A stretch of DNA of 64,000 bases from NORP240 sp046047495 (GTDB lineage: Bacteria; Pseudomonadota; Gammaproteobacteria; Pseudomonadales; Pseudohongiellaceae): assembly GCA_046047495.1 (NCBI GenBank), contig JBJOHV010000011.1:4312-68311 (forward strand). Reading direction: 5' to 3'. The position numbers and the translations under genes were made by a program. Below the pieces are notes generated by a model that did not search any database, had not been told where the DNA came from, and was given only the letters and a program-made list of their open reading frames with translations. Shown here in pieces: positions 9,404-17,450 of the stretch (the stretch's first letter is position 1; each line of letters starts with the position of its first letter).

Positions 9404-9430
9404 AAAAAAGCCCCGTCGACTGACGAGGCT
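9404..9430 (-). terminator. Intrinsic terminator after rplU-rpmA
   Basis: Read on the minus strand, a 9-base-pair stem AGCCTCGTC/GACGGGGCT with a four-base loop (9409-9430, one G-U pair) is followed by six Ts. The wobble pair forms only in the minus-strand transcript, which fixes the orientation. It separates rpmA from obgE. Confidence 0.8.
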
Positions 9431-9457
9431 TTCGGCGGACCGCGACGCCAGCTGGAG

Positions 9458-9715
9458 TCAGACTGGCTCCACACTCACGTATTTGCGACTCTTCGGGCCT
9501 TTCACGGCGAACCGCACTACACCGTCCGCCTTGGCAAACAGGGTATGGTCATGGCCGATGCCCACATTGTCACCGGCATGGAAGCGGGTGCCACGTTGAC
9601 GCACGATGATGTTGCCGGCCGTGGCCTGCTGGCCGCCAAACAATTTGACGCCCAGTCGCTTGGAATGGGAATCCCGACCGTTGCTGGTACTGCCGCCTGC
9701 TTTTTTATGTGCCAT
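9458..9715 (-). CDS. rpmA: 50S ribosomal protein L27
   Basis: Bacterial L27, 85 residues, placed near the peptidyl-transferase centre through its N-terminal tail. The sequence MAHKKAGGSTSNGRDS, RLGVKLFGGQ and RQRGTRFHAG are diagnostic. No N-terminal cleavage extension is present. It is 22 bases downstream of rplU and followed by a strong terminator. Confidence 0.98.
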   Translation of the reverse strand: MAHKKAGGSTSNGRDSHSKRLGVKLFGGQQATAGNIIVRQRGTRFHAGDNVGIGHDHTLFAKADGVVRFAVKGPKSRKYVSVEPV

Positions 9716-9737
9716 TTCGCTCTCCTGGATACCGGGA

Positions 9738-10049
9738 TCAGGCTTTGATGCCGGTGATCTTGACGTCGGTATACCACTGTCGGTGACCCTGCTGCTTGCG
9801 GTAATGCTTGCGGCGGGAAAACTTGATGATGGTCACCTTGTCGCCCTTTTCGTGAGCCAGTACTTCACCGGTCACCTTGCTGCCGGCCACATAGGGGGTG
9901 CCGATTTTCACCGCTTCACCCTCTCCCACCAGCAGAACCTTGTCGAAATCGACTGTCGCGCCAGTAGCCGCGTCCAGCTTTTCCAGGCGCAAGGTCTCGC
10001 CCTCTTGCACCCGATGCTGCTTACCGCCACTTTCTATTACTGCGTACAC
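9738..10049 (-). CDS. rplU: 50S ribosomal protein L21 (GTG start)
   Basis: L21 of 103 residues. The true start is the GTG at 10049, since homologous sequence begins MYAVIESGGKQHRVQEG, and GGAG is positioned 8 bases upstream; the open frame upstream (to 10211) has no family similarity and runs through the promoter region. The C-terminal KFSRRKHYRKQQGHRQWYT segment is the conserved rRNA-binding part. First gene of the rplU-rpmA unit, divergent from ispB. The 270-base gap to ispB (10050-10319) must contain both promoters, but no convincing -35/-10 pair could be picked out. Confidence 0.97.
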   Translation of the reverse strand: MYAVIESGGKQHRVQEGETLRLEKLDAATGATVDFDKVLLVGEGEAVKIGTPYVAGSKVTGEVLAHEKGDKVTIIKFSRRKHYRKQQGHRQWYTDVKITGIKA

Positions 10050-10319
10050 GTTCTTATCTCCACAGATGTCGGGCTCGTCAGAACGCCTGACCGAACCTAT
10101 AGGGGCCGGCATTTTACGGGAAGCCCGGCAACCGCGCAAGCCCGGCCGGACCCTTTTGCAACCCCTGGCTGACTGCCGGCGGCCCGCCGGAAAAGCCACG
10201 CGCCTTGACACCCACGCGGGCCATCCCTAGGATGCTGCCCATCAAAAACAGACCCGCGGCGCAGCCCTTCCCTTCACCCACCCAGGACGCCACGTTTGCC
10301 TGCGGAGCGCGAGAGCATT

Positions 10320-11288
10320 ATGTACGAAAAAATTCGCTCGATCGTGGCCGCCGACTTCGCAGCGGTCAATGATTTCATCGTCGAGCAACTCCACTCCGAT
10401 GTACCCCTGGTGGAAAATATCGGTCACTACATCATCGATGCCGGCGGCAAGCGCCTGCGTCCCCTGCTGGTGCTGCTCAGCGCCCGCGGCTGCGGTATCG
10501 CCCACACCAATGAGCATGTGCGGCTGGCCGCCGTGATCGAATTCATCCACACCGCCACCCTGCTGCACGACGATGTGGTGGACATGTCCGCCATGCGCCG
10601 GGGTCGGCCCACGGCCAACAGCAACTGGAACAACCCCTCCAGCGTGCTGGTCGGTGATTTCATCTACTCGCGGTCATTCCAGATTCTGGTGGCCCTCGGC
10701 AACATGCGAATCATGCAGATCATTGCCGATACCACCAACAAGATCGCCGAGGGTGAGGTGCTGCAATTGCTCAACAAACACAATGTGGACATCACCGAAG
10801 CCAGCTACCTGGGTGTCATCAGGGACAAGACGGCCATCCTGTTCCAGGCCGCCGCCCAGTGCGGCGCCATCCTGGCTGCCGCGGATAAGGATCAGGAGCT
10901 GGCACTGCGGGCTTACGGCATGCACGTGGGCATGGCATTCCAGCTGATCGACGACGTGCTGGACTACGCCGGTGACAGCGGCACCCTGGGCAAGAACGTG
11001 GGGGATGACCTGGCGGAGGGCAAACCGACCCTGCCGCTGATTTACGCCATGGGTCACGGCAGTGACACCGACTCCCGCCTGATACGCAACAGCCTCAAGA
11101 CCAGCGGGCGGGATTCCCTGGAGCGCATCATCCAGATCGTCAACGCTTGCGGAGCACTGGATTACACCCGGCAATTGGCAGCTGCAGAGGTACAAAGCGC
11201 CAAGGCCTGCCTGACGGCCCTGCCCGCCTCCCCCTACCGGGACACCCTGGAGCAGCTGGCGGAACTGGCCATCACCCGCAATCTGTGA
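10320..11288 (+). CDS. ispB: Octaprenyl (polyprenyl) diphosphate synthase
   Basis: Trans-polyprenyl synthase that makes the isoprenoid side chain of ubiquinone. The 322-residue protein has both aspartate-rich motifs: LLHDDVVD (FARM) and LIDDVLDYAG (SARM), along with GGKRLRPLLV. ATG at 10320 is preferred to a TTG at 10296. ispB divergent from rplU-rpmA is the standard gammaproteobacterial layout. It ends 9 bases from the opposing lipoprotein gene. Confidence 0.95.
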   Translation: MYEKIRSIVAADFAAVNDFIVEQLHSDVPLVENIGHYIIDAGGKRLRPLLVLLSARGCGIAHTNEHVRLAAVIEFIHTATLLHDDVVDMSAMRRGRPTANSNWNNPSSVLVGDFIYSRSFQILVALGNMRIMQIIADTTNKIAEGEVLQLLNKHNVDITEASYLGVIRDKTAILFQAAAQCGAILAAADKDQELALRAYGMHVGMAFQLIDDVLDYAGDSGTLGKNVGDDLAEGKPTLPLIYAMGHGSDTDSRLIRNSLKTSGRDSLERIIQIVNACGALDYTRQLAAAEVQSAKACLTALPASPYRDTLEQLAELAITRNL

Positions 11289-11297
11289 GTCCTGGCC

Positions 11298-12488
11298 TCA
11301 CTGGCTGCGGCGGCGGTTGGGATAGAGTATCAGGCCCGGGCCGTTGCCGATGATGGATGAGGAATCGATGAAGCGGACCTTCTGATCACTGGGTTGCCAG
11401 ATCTGATCCGTATCATTGAGCAATTCATCCGCCTTCACCGCCATGCGAATGGCCTGACGGTCGTTACCCAGCAGCCGATAGGTCTGTGCCAGGGCCAGAT
11501 AGAAGTCCGGCTCCACGTCCTTGATCCGCACGGCACGCTCGTAGGATTCCGCCGCCGCCACCAGATCCCCTTCCTGGTAATGCAGGTTGCCCTGTTCATA
11601 ATGGTAATAGGGGTTTAGGCGGTTGAAACGGGTGATGGCACGCCGATACCGGGCCGCCGTATCGTCATCGCCCTGGGCCACATAGAAACGGGCCAGATTG
11701 CTGATGGCGGTGGCGTTGGTGGTGTCGGATTCGAAGGACATCTGATAGCTGTATTCAGCCAATTCATGCTGTTGCAGACGATTGTAGACAGTGCCTATAT
11801 TGTTCCAGGCAATTGACAGCTCCGGATTGATCCACAAGGCATTGCGCAGGTAGACCCTGGCCTGCTCGAAATCCCCCGCCACCATGCTCTCCACACCCAG
11901 ATTGTTGAAATACAGGGCGCGGGCCAGTTCGTCGGTGACCACCTGGGAGGTCAATTGCTGCACCGAGATTTCCGGCGTGAAATCCACCACATAGGTCTCT
12001 CGGGCCGTGATCCTGCCGGTGGCATTGATATGCTGGTTCAGGACAAGCAAGCCACCGCGGCGATCCCAGGTGGGACGCACCTTGACCGTTTGAAAGCTGG
12101 CATCCAGACCCACGTAGCGGGCCAGGGCCACATAGAGATTCATCACCGACAGGCAGTTCCCTTCCCGTGACTCGAATACCTCGATGGCTGTCTGGGTGCG
12201 GGCATCACTGTACTGCAGATTCAAGTGATCCGGGCCGAACAGCAGGTCCTGCAGTTTTTCCACCTTGTCGAAATCGCGGTCGTTAGGCCGGATGTGCTGA
12301 TCGGCAAACTGCCGGATTTCATCGGACAATTGCAGCGGGTCTATATGGGGAAATGCGTCAGCCTGCTGTTGCAGAACCTGCTCCTGCAAGCCTGGATTGC
12401 GATCGAATTGCAAATCCAGATCGATCACCGTGCAGGCTCCCGGCAGGATTGCAAGCAACAGCAAGAGGATTGTCCTGACAGGCTTCAT
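11298..12488 (-). CDS. Lipoprotein with transglutaminase-like domain and TPR repeats
   Basis: The N terminus MKPVRTILLLLLAILPGAC is a lipoprotein signal with lipobox LPGAC, so the mature protein should be acylated on Cys19. A transglutaminase-like core follows with a candidate triad Cys112 (SREGNCLSVM), His153 (NQHINA) and Asp169 (VVDFTPE). From about residue 195 to 365 there are four or five TPR-like helical repeats (for example NAIWINPELSIAWNNIGT-type spacing). Whether it is a protease or scaffold is unknown. The frame is open up to a TTG at 12530 directly after the upstream stop (TGATTG), so a slightly longer n-region is possible. Last of three consecutive genes for exported proteins. Confidence 0.82.
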   Translation of the reverse strand: MKPVRTILLLLLAILPGACTVIDLDLQFDRNPGLQEQVLQQQADAFPHIDPLQLSDEIRQFADQHIRPNDRDFDKVEKLQDLLFGPDHLNLQYSDARTQTAIEVFESREGNCLSVMNLYVALARYVGLDASFQTVKVRPTWDRRGGLLVLNQHINATGRITARETYVVDFTPEISVQQLTSQVVTDELARALYFNNLGVESMVAGDFEQARVYLRNALWINPELSIAWNNIGTVYNRLQQHELAEYSYQMSFESDTTNATAISNLARFYVAQGDDDTAARYRRAITRFNRLNPYYHYEQGNLHYQEGDLVAAAESYERAVRIKDVEPDFYLALAQTYRLLGNDRQAIRMAVKADELLNDTDQIWQPSDQKVRFIDSSSIIGNGPGLILYPNRRRSQ

Positions 12489-12530
12489 ATGGATTGCGGC
12501 TTGCTTGGGCATAGGTTTTTCGTGTTTCAA

Positions 12531-13988
12531 TCAGTATCGTGTTGGTGTGCGTCTGCCGCCCTTGTCGATCTTCATGAACTCATAGCGCCCCGTCACAAAG
12601 CGCACCTCATCCTGCTGCAAACGACGAAAAAGGGCAATCCAGGCGGCATAGCCGGCCACGGGTGACGTACTGACTCCAAGACCGGTGTAATCCAGGTTTT
12701 CATCCAACCGGCCAGTATCCCTGCCCCACTGGTCGACATAGCGGGTTGCAGCTGGTTCGGAGGTAAACTGGTACTCCAAAGCCACCCGGGTCTGGGCGAT
12801 GCGCAGGGTATCCGCACTGAGGAACCTCACCTCGTAGCGTGCCTCATAAGCCAGTTCCGGTTGCGCCGGCAGGGTAGTAAACCTGACAGCGGTGTCGATT
12901 ATGACGCTCTTGGTGACCGGCAGGTTGCGGACGAATTCGAACGGCATGACATCCAGTTCCATGAGGTGATGGCCGATATCGGTGTCCCGCAGTGCCTCGG
13001 AAATCCGCACCCGACCCTCTCCATCGATATCCACCACTGCATCGGAGCGCAGCGCTTCGGCACGATCCACGAAGTCCCATAGCGCCTTCAGATCGGCCGC
13101 GCTGCCGTCAACCGCTAACCGCAGCCTGATGCCGTCGTCTGTCAAAACATGCAAGCCGCCTTCCGCATAACTGAGTTCCTGGGGCTTAAAATCCAGCTCG
13201 GCAATTTCACCGAATGCAATGCCGCCGGGCACGATGATCTCCTCGATGGTGGAGGCCTCGAATTCATCACCGAGGCTGGCCTTGCGGAACACCGCCGGCT
13301 CGTTGCGAGCGGCAGGAGTACGACCATAAACGGTCACCAGGGAATCCTGGTTACGACCCAGCCGCTGGCCCAGAAACTCGAACTCGCTGAGCTCACTGCG
13401 GTGCCGGCGGGCCGTCGCGGAATCGATTGCCAGCCGTCGGCCCGCCAGCACAAACAGCCGCCCTGCGGTTTCGGCGGCCTCCGGGGAATGGAACAGGCTG
13501 ACGGTCCATCCACGAGCCTGCATGACTGACTGAACAGCCTCCACAGCAACCAGATCCGTGCTGTGAAACGTGACCATCACCCGCTGCTCCGGAGTCACCG
13601 CCTGCCAACGATCCTCAAATCCTGTCGTGCCGGCATCGGGAGTGGACTCGGCAATGATCGCCAGGGCGCCGATGGCTCCGGTGGCTATGTCCGCCTCGAA
13701 AGCATTGAGATCCGTACTGCCCGGCATGCGCCCCGGCGGCAAATCGGGAAAGCCGCCCAGGCGCGGCCGGGGCGGGCGCCCGCGGGCAATGGACCGCTCG
13801 TTGAGATTGTGCGCCACATCGATGCCCAGTGCATCGAGCTCAACGGCCAGATCGTCCAGCAGCGGGTCCGGCGGCGAATCTCCGTCCAGCACGGCAGCCG
13901 ACAGCGGCAGCGACAGGGCCAGCCACAGCCCCAGGCAGGCCATCTTATATCCCAAACGCCAGGGCTGACTAGTGATCGGCACAGGCAT
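12531..13988 (-). CDS. Exported protein of unknown family
   Basis: No recognised family. The frame is open from 13988, overlapping the upstream gene by 20 bases; a second ATG at 13943 gives a cleaner signal peptide (MACLGLWLALSLPLSA), so the secreted form is about 470 residues. The mature part lacks obvious repeats or membrane spans; residues ~130-220 (RVMVTFHSTDLVAVEAVQ onward) look like an alpha/beta fold, and the rest is beta-rich. Its position between a zincin-like TPR protein and a transglutaminase-like lipoprotein implies a shared periplasmic task. Function unknown. Confidence 0.7.
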   Translation of the reverse strand: MPVPITSQPWRLGYKMACLGLWLALSLPLSAAVLDGDSPPDPLLDDLAVELDALGIDVAHNLNERSIARGRPPRPRLGGFPDLPPGRMPGSTDLNAFEADIATGAIGALAIIAESTPDAGTTGFEDRWQAVTPEQRVMVTFHSTDLVAVEAVQSVMQARGWTVSLFHSPEAAETAGRLFVLAGRRLAIDSATARRHRSELSEFEFLGQRLGRNQDSLVTVYGRTPAARNEPAVFRKASLGDEFEASTIEEIIVPGGIAFGEIAELDFKPQELSYAEGGLHVLTDDGIRLRLAVDGSAADLKALWDFVDRAEALRSDAVVDIDGEGRVRISEALRDTDIGHHLMELDVMPFEFVRNLPVTKSVIIDTAVRFTTLPAQPELAYEARYEVRFLSADTLRIAQTRVALEYQFTSEPAATRYVDQWGRDTGRLDENLDYTGLGVSTSPVAGYAAWIALFRRLQQDEVRFVTGRYEFMKIDKGGRRTPTRY

Positions 13989-15513
13989 CGTAAATCCGCC
14001 CTTGTTGATGGCTTGCCAGTCGCGTGCGCAAATCCGTTACCCAATCCGGCTCACCGAAAAAATGCAGCGGCTGTGACAGCTCGTTGATGAGACGTTCCGC
14101 CTCCTCATGGTTCCCCAGCACAATGGCGTATCTGATGGCCTGCTCCATGATGAAGCTTTCCGCCGGCAGCAGGGCCAGCGCCCTGCGTTGATACTCCACA
14201 CCCGCTTGAATGTCCTCCCCGGACAACAGGTACAACTGCCCCATGGCCAGATTGGCTTCCGCATTGTCGGGAGCAAGGGCCAGGGCGCGGCCGAACCAGG
14301 TTCGCATCTCGTCGCGCATCTCCTGCTGACGCGCCGCGGTCAGGTCCACCGAGCAATCCTCGATCACCACCTCCAGGTATTCCCCATAGTCCAGAAGGAT
14401 GTCCACCGCCTCCGGCGCCATCTCAACCGCCCTCAGGTACTGGGGAGCCAGGTCCGCCCGCAATTCCGGGTAAGCCTGCATACGCACCGCATCGGCGTGG
14501 CCCGATATGCTGCGCGGTGTCGGTGCGGCACCATCCCTCACGGCGGCATAGAAGTTCAGAGCCAGATCATAATTGCCCGCGTTCAGCGCCAGCTCGCCCA
14601 GATACTCCTGCATGGTGGAATCGGCAATCGCCAGAGCCTCTTCCGCCGCGGGTAACTCCGGCATGACGATCTCCAATTCCCCCCGCGGCCGCCGGCTCTC
14701 CTGCAGATACCGTTCGTATTCTCTGTCCAGCTGGGACGTGTTGATATCGAAGGCCTGATCGAAGGCAAATCGCTGGCCACGGCCCTGCAGACTCAAATCG
14801 AGGTACTCGGCCAGCTGCGCCCGGCGGTCGGGAAACCCCTCCTCCTGGTGGCCATGCAACAAATAATGAAGAAAGGTTTCGGACTTGAGATTGGCAATCT
14901 GGATGAGGCGGGGCGAGGCCAGAGCCTCCTCGTCGTACAACAGCTCCTGCAAGGACACTTCCCTATTCAGGCGCACGGAGGCGGCGAAACCCTCGGCTGA
15001 CATCCGCGCCAGTTGCACGGAATCACGCTCCACTTCCAGGTTCGTCAGGTAACCGGCCAGTCCCTCCTCGTACCAGCGCGGTATGCGCAGGTCGACGAAA
15101 TTGCGCATCAGGAAGTGCACATAATGATGCCGGGCATGTTGCAGGGATTCGGTATCACCGAACACCAGGGCCAGAAAATTGCGACGCGGCGTGGAGATGA
15201 ACAGCCCGGCTTCGGCACCGGAAACGAAGTGGGAATAGGCTTCATTGTCTTCGAAGACATAGACGTGATTTGCCACCGCGGCGCGGGGCAAGGCATCCCC
15301 GCCGGTGATAATCTGCCCGGCGGCGTGTCGCCACACCTCCAGTTCCTGAGCCAGACGTTCCGTGCGATTGGAAGACACCTGGCTGAGAATGACGAAGTTT
15401 TCAGTCACCAGTTCACGCCAGCCGTTCCCTTCAACGGGAAGTTGTGCCCCCGAGGTTGTGCTCAGGCTCAGCACCAGCAGAAGGAAGATCAGTCGCAGCG
15501 GTGTGCCAGCCAT
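13969..15513 (-). CDS. Exported zincin-like (peptidase MA/DUF1570-like) protein with TPR region
   Basis: 514 residues. A signal peptide (residues 1-23) precedes a domain resembling gluzincin-type peptidase MA proteins: the helix ARHHYVHFLMRNFV holds H129 and H133 spaced as in HExxH, and PRWYEEGLAGYL (E150) matches the third-ligand motif. The catalytic Glu of HExxH is His130 here, so peptidase activity is doubtful. The C-terminal half contains TPR-like helical pairs (about 290-500). It starts 12 bases after the ETF-QO stop and overlaps the next gene, so the run is likely one operon. The family call is by motif only. Confidence 0.75.
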   Translation of the reverse strand: MAGTPLRLIFLLLVLSLSTTSGAQLPVEGNGWRELVTENFVILSQVSSNRTERLAQELEVWRHAAGQIITGGDALPRAAVANHVYVFEDNEAYSHFVSGAEAGLFISTPRRNFLALVFGDTESLQHARHHYVHFLMRNFVDLRIPRWYEEGLAGYLTNLEVERDSVQLARMSAEGFAASVRLNREVSLQELLYDEEALASPRLIQIANLKSETFLHYLLHGHQEEGFPDRRAQLAEYLDLSLQGRGQRFAFDQAFDINTSQLDREYERYLQESRRPRGELEIVMPELPAAEEALAIADSTMQEYLGELALNAGNYDLALNFYAAVRDGAAPTPRSISGHADAVRMQAYPELRADLAPQYLRAVEMAPEAVDILLDYGEYLEVVIEDCSVDLTAARQQEMRDEMRTWFGRALALAPDNAEANLAMGQLYLLSGEDIQAGVEYQRRALALLPAESFIMEQAIRYAIVLGNHEEAERLINELSQPLHFFGEPDWVTDLRTRLASHQQGRIYDACADH

Positions 15514-15525
15514 GATTCGCTCCGT

Positions 15526-17181
15526 TCACATGCCAGGATAGTTGGGCCCGCCCCCACCTTCAGGAACAACCCAGTTGATGTTCTGGGCGGGATCCTTGAT
15601 GTCGCAGGTCTTGCAGTGCACACAATTCTGGGAGTTGATCTGAAAACGTTTACGACCAGCCTCCTCGACTATCTCATACACGCCTGCCGGGCAGTAGCGC
15701 TGGGCAGGCTCGTCGTACATCGGCAGATTGATCGCGATGGGGATGGCGGGATCCTTCAACTGCAGATGGCAGGGCTGATCCTCTGCATGATTGGTATTGG
15801 ACAGGAACACGCTGGACAGCCTGTCGAAGCTGATCACACCGTCGGGTTTGGGATAGGAGATGCGCTGGCTCTGGGCGGCCGGTTTGAGCTGGCTGTGATC
15901 CGTGGAGCGATCATGGAACGTGAACGGGAAACGTCCCGCGAAAATGTTCTGCTCGAGAAACACCAGGGCGCTGCCGATCCAAAACCCGAATTTGTGGAAG
16001 CCGGAGCTGAAATTCCGCGCCTTGTGCAGCTCCACATACAAGCTCGACTGCCGGAAGCGTTCGGCAAAGCTGATGATTTCCGACTCGGGCACATCCGAGG
16101 CCAGGGCGCTGAATAGGGATTCTGCGGCCAACATGCCCGATTTCATGGCGGTATGACTACCCTTGATCTTGGCCGCATTCATGGTGCCTGCATCACAACC
16201 GATCAACAGGCCACCGGGAAACGCCATTTTTGGCAGTGAGTTCAAGCCACCCTTGATGAGAGCCCTGGCACCGTAGCTGAGACGTTTGCCCCCTTCCAGA
16301 TATTGGCGGATCACCGGGTGCAGCTTGAATTTCTGGAATTCATCAAAGGGACTGATGTGTGGATTCTGATACGCAAGGTCCACAATCAGCCCAACAGACA
16401 CCTGATTTTTTTCCACGTGATAAAGAAATCCTCCGCTTGTGGCGGCGGCACTGGCACCAATCATGGGATAACCGGCGGTGTGCACCACCAGGCCCTCCCT
16501 GTGTTTGTCCGCGGGTATTTCCCAGACCTCCTTGATGCCGATTCCGTAGTGTTGGGGATCACTGTCCTTATCCAGACCGAAACGGGCGATGATCTGCTTG
16601 CCCAGATGGCCGCGGCACCCCTCGGCCAGCACCGTGTACTTGGCGTGAAATTCGAATCCCGGCTCGTAGGAGGATTTCTTTTCGCCATGGGCATCCACAC
16701 CCATGTCGCCAGTAGCCACGCCTTTGACACTGCCGTCCTCGTGATACAGCACCTCGGCCGCCGCAAACCCGGGAAAGATTTCCACACCCAGCGCCTGGGC
16801 CTGCTCGCCCAGCCAGCGGCACAGATTGCCGAGAGAAATGATGTAGTTGCCGTGATTGTGCATGGTGCGCGGCACCAGCAGGCCGGGGAATTTGAACGAG
16901 GATGTCCCGTTGGGCAGGTAATAGACATCATCGCCCGTCACTGCGGTATTCAATGGTGCGCCGCGGTCTTTCCAGTCCGGAAACAATTCGTCCAGGGCAG
17001 ATGGCTCAAACACCGCACCGGACAGAATGTGCGCCCCCACCTCGGAGCCCTTTTCCAGCACACAGACCGACAGCTCCCTGCCCTGCTCCTGGGCCAGTTG
17101 CATCAGGCGACAGGCGGTCGCCAATCCTGCCGGGCCGGCACCGACGATGACTACATCGACTTCCATCGATTCGCGTTGCAT
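15526..17181 (-). CDS. Electron transfer flavoprotein-ubiquinone oxidoreductase
   Basis: Membrane-associated FAD and [4Fe-4S] enzyme that passes electrons from ETF (fatty-acid and amino-acid dehydrogenases) to ubiquinone. The 551-residue length is typical. The N-terminal Rossmann motif is VVIVGAGPAGLATACRL; GCDAGTMNAAKIKGSHTAMK near residue 325 is the conserved FAD/quinone region; the C-terminal ferredoxin-like part supplies cluster cysteines in YCPAGVYE and CVHCKTCDIKDP. No etfAB genes lie in the window. It is upstream of, and nearly contiguous with, the exported-protein trio. Confidence 0.95.
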   Translation of the reverse strand: MQRESMEVDVVIVGAGPAGLATACRLMQLAQEQGRELSVCVLEKGSEVGAHILSGAVFEPSALDELFPDWKDRGAPLNTAVTGDDVYYLPNGTSSFKFPGLLVPRTMHNHGNYIISLGNLCRWLGEQAQALGVEIFPGFAAAEVLYHEDGSVKGVATGDMGVDAHGEKKSSYEPGFEFHAKYTVLAEGCRGHLGKQIIARFGLDKDSDPQHYGIGIKEVWEIPADKHREGLVVHTAGYPMIGASAAATSGGFLYHVEKNQVSVGLIVDLAYQNPHISPFDEFQKFKLHPVIRQYLEGGKRLSYGARALIKGGLNSLPKMAFPGGLLIGCDAGTMNAAKIKGSHTAMKSGMLAAESLFSALASDVPESEIISFAERFRQSSLYVELHKARNFSSGFHKFGFWIGSALVFLEQNIFAGRFPFTFHDRSTDHSQLKPAAQSQRISYPKPDGVISFDRLSSVFLSNTNHAEDQPCHLQLKDPAIPIAINLPMYDEPAQRYCPAGVYEIVEEAGRKRFQINSQNCVHCKTCDIKDPAQNINWVVPEGGGGPNYPGM

Positions 17182-17355
17182 ATCCTTTCCTCAGAATGTA
17201 GTGGGGGCCGGTGCGCAGACCCATTGCTTGCGGGTTTTCGGGGTGCAGGGCTGAGCCCGTATTATGCTTAATTCACCATCCCAGCGCAAAAGACCGCCAC
17301 AGCGCCTCCCTTGGCCAGTCGAACACGAAGACCCTGGATCGATACCGAAATGACC

Positions 17356-17368
17356 TTACAAAATGTCA
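17356..17368 (+). promoter_or_regulatory. Operator-like 13-mer upstream of first receptor gene
   Basis: TTACAAAATGTCA matches 10 of 13 bases of the near-palindrome TGACAATTTGTCA found before the second receptor gene (19893-19905). Both are followed by a GCATA-containing -10-like element (GCATACTAGCGCG at 17412 here, GCATATAATCGCG at 19927 there), at distances that differ by about two helical turns. This suggests binding by a common regulator, which is an inference. Confidence 0.4.
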
Positions 17369-17450
17369 CAAAAATCCCTTTTTGTTCCATTCTGTTGGCA
17401 GACCTTTCTGTGCATACTAGCGCGCTGTTATTTACCCCGGAGAGACCCCG

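Noticed and set aside
17391..17423. Standard promoter for receptor copy 1 (TTGGCA with TACTAG)
   Set aside because: The 14-base spacer is outside the normal range, so only the operator-like element was listed.
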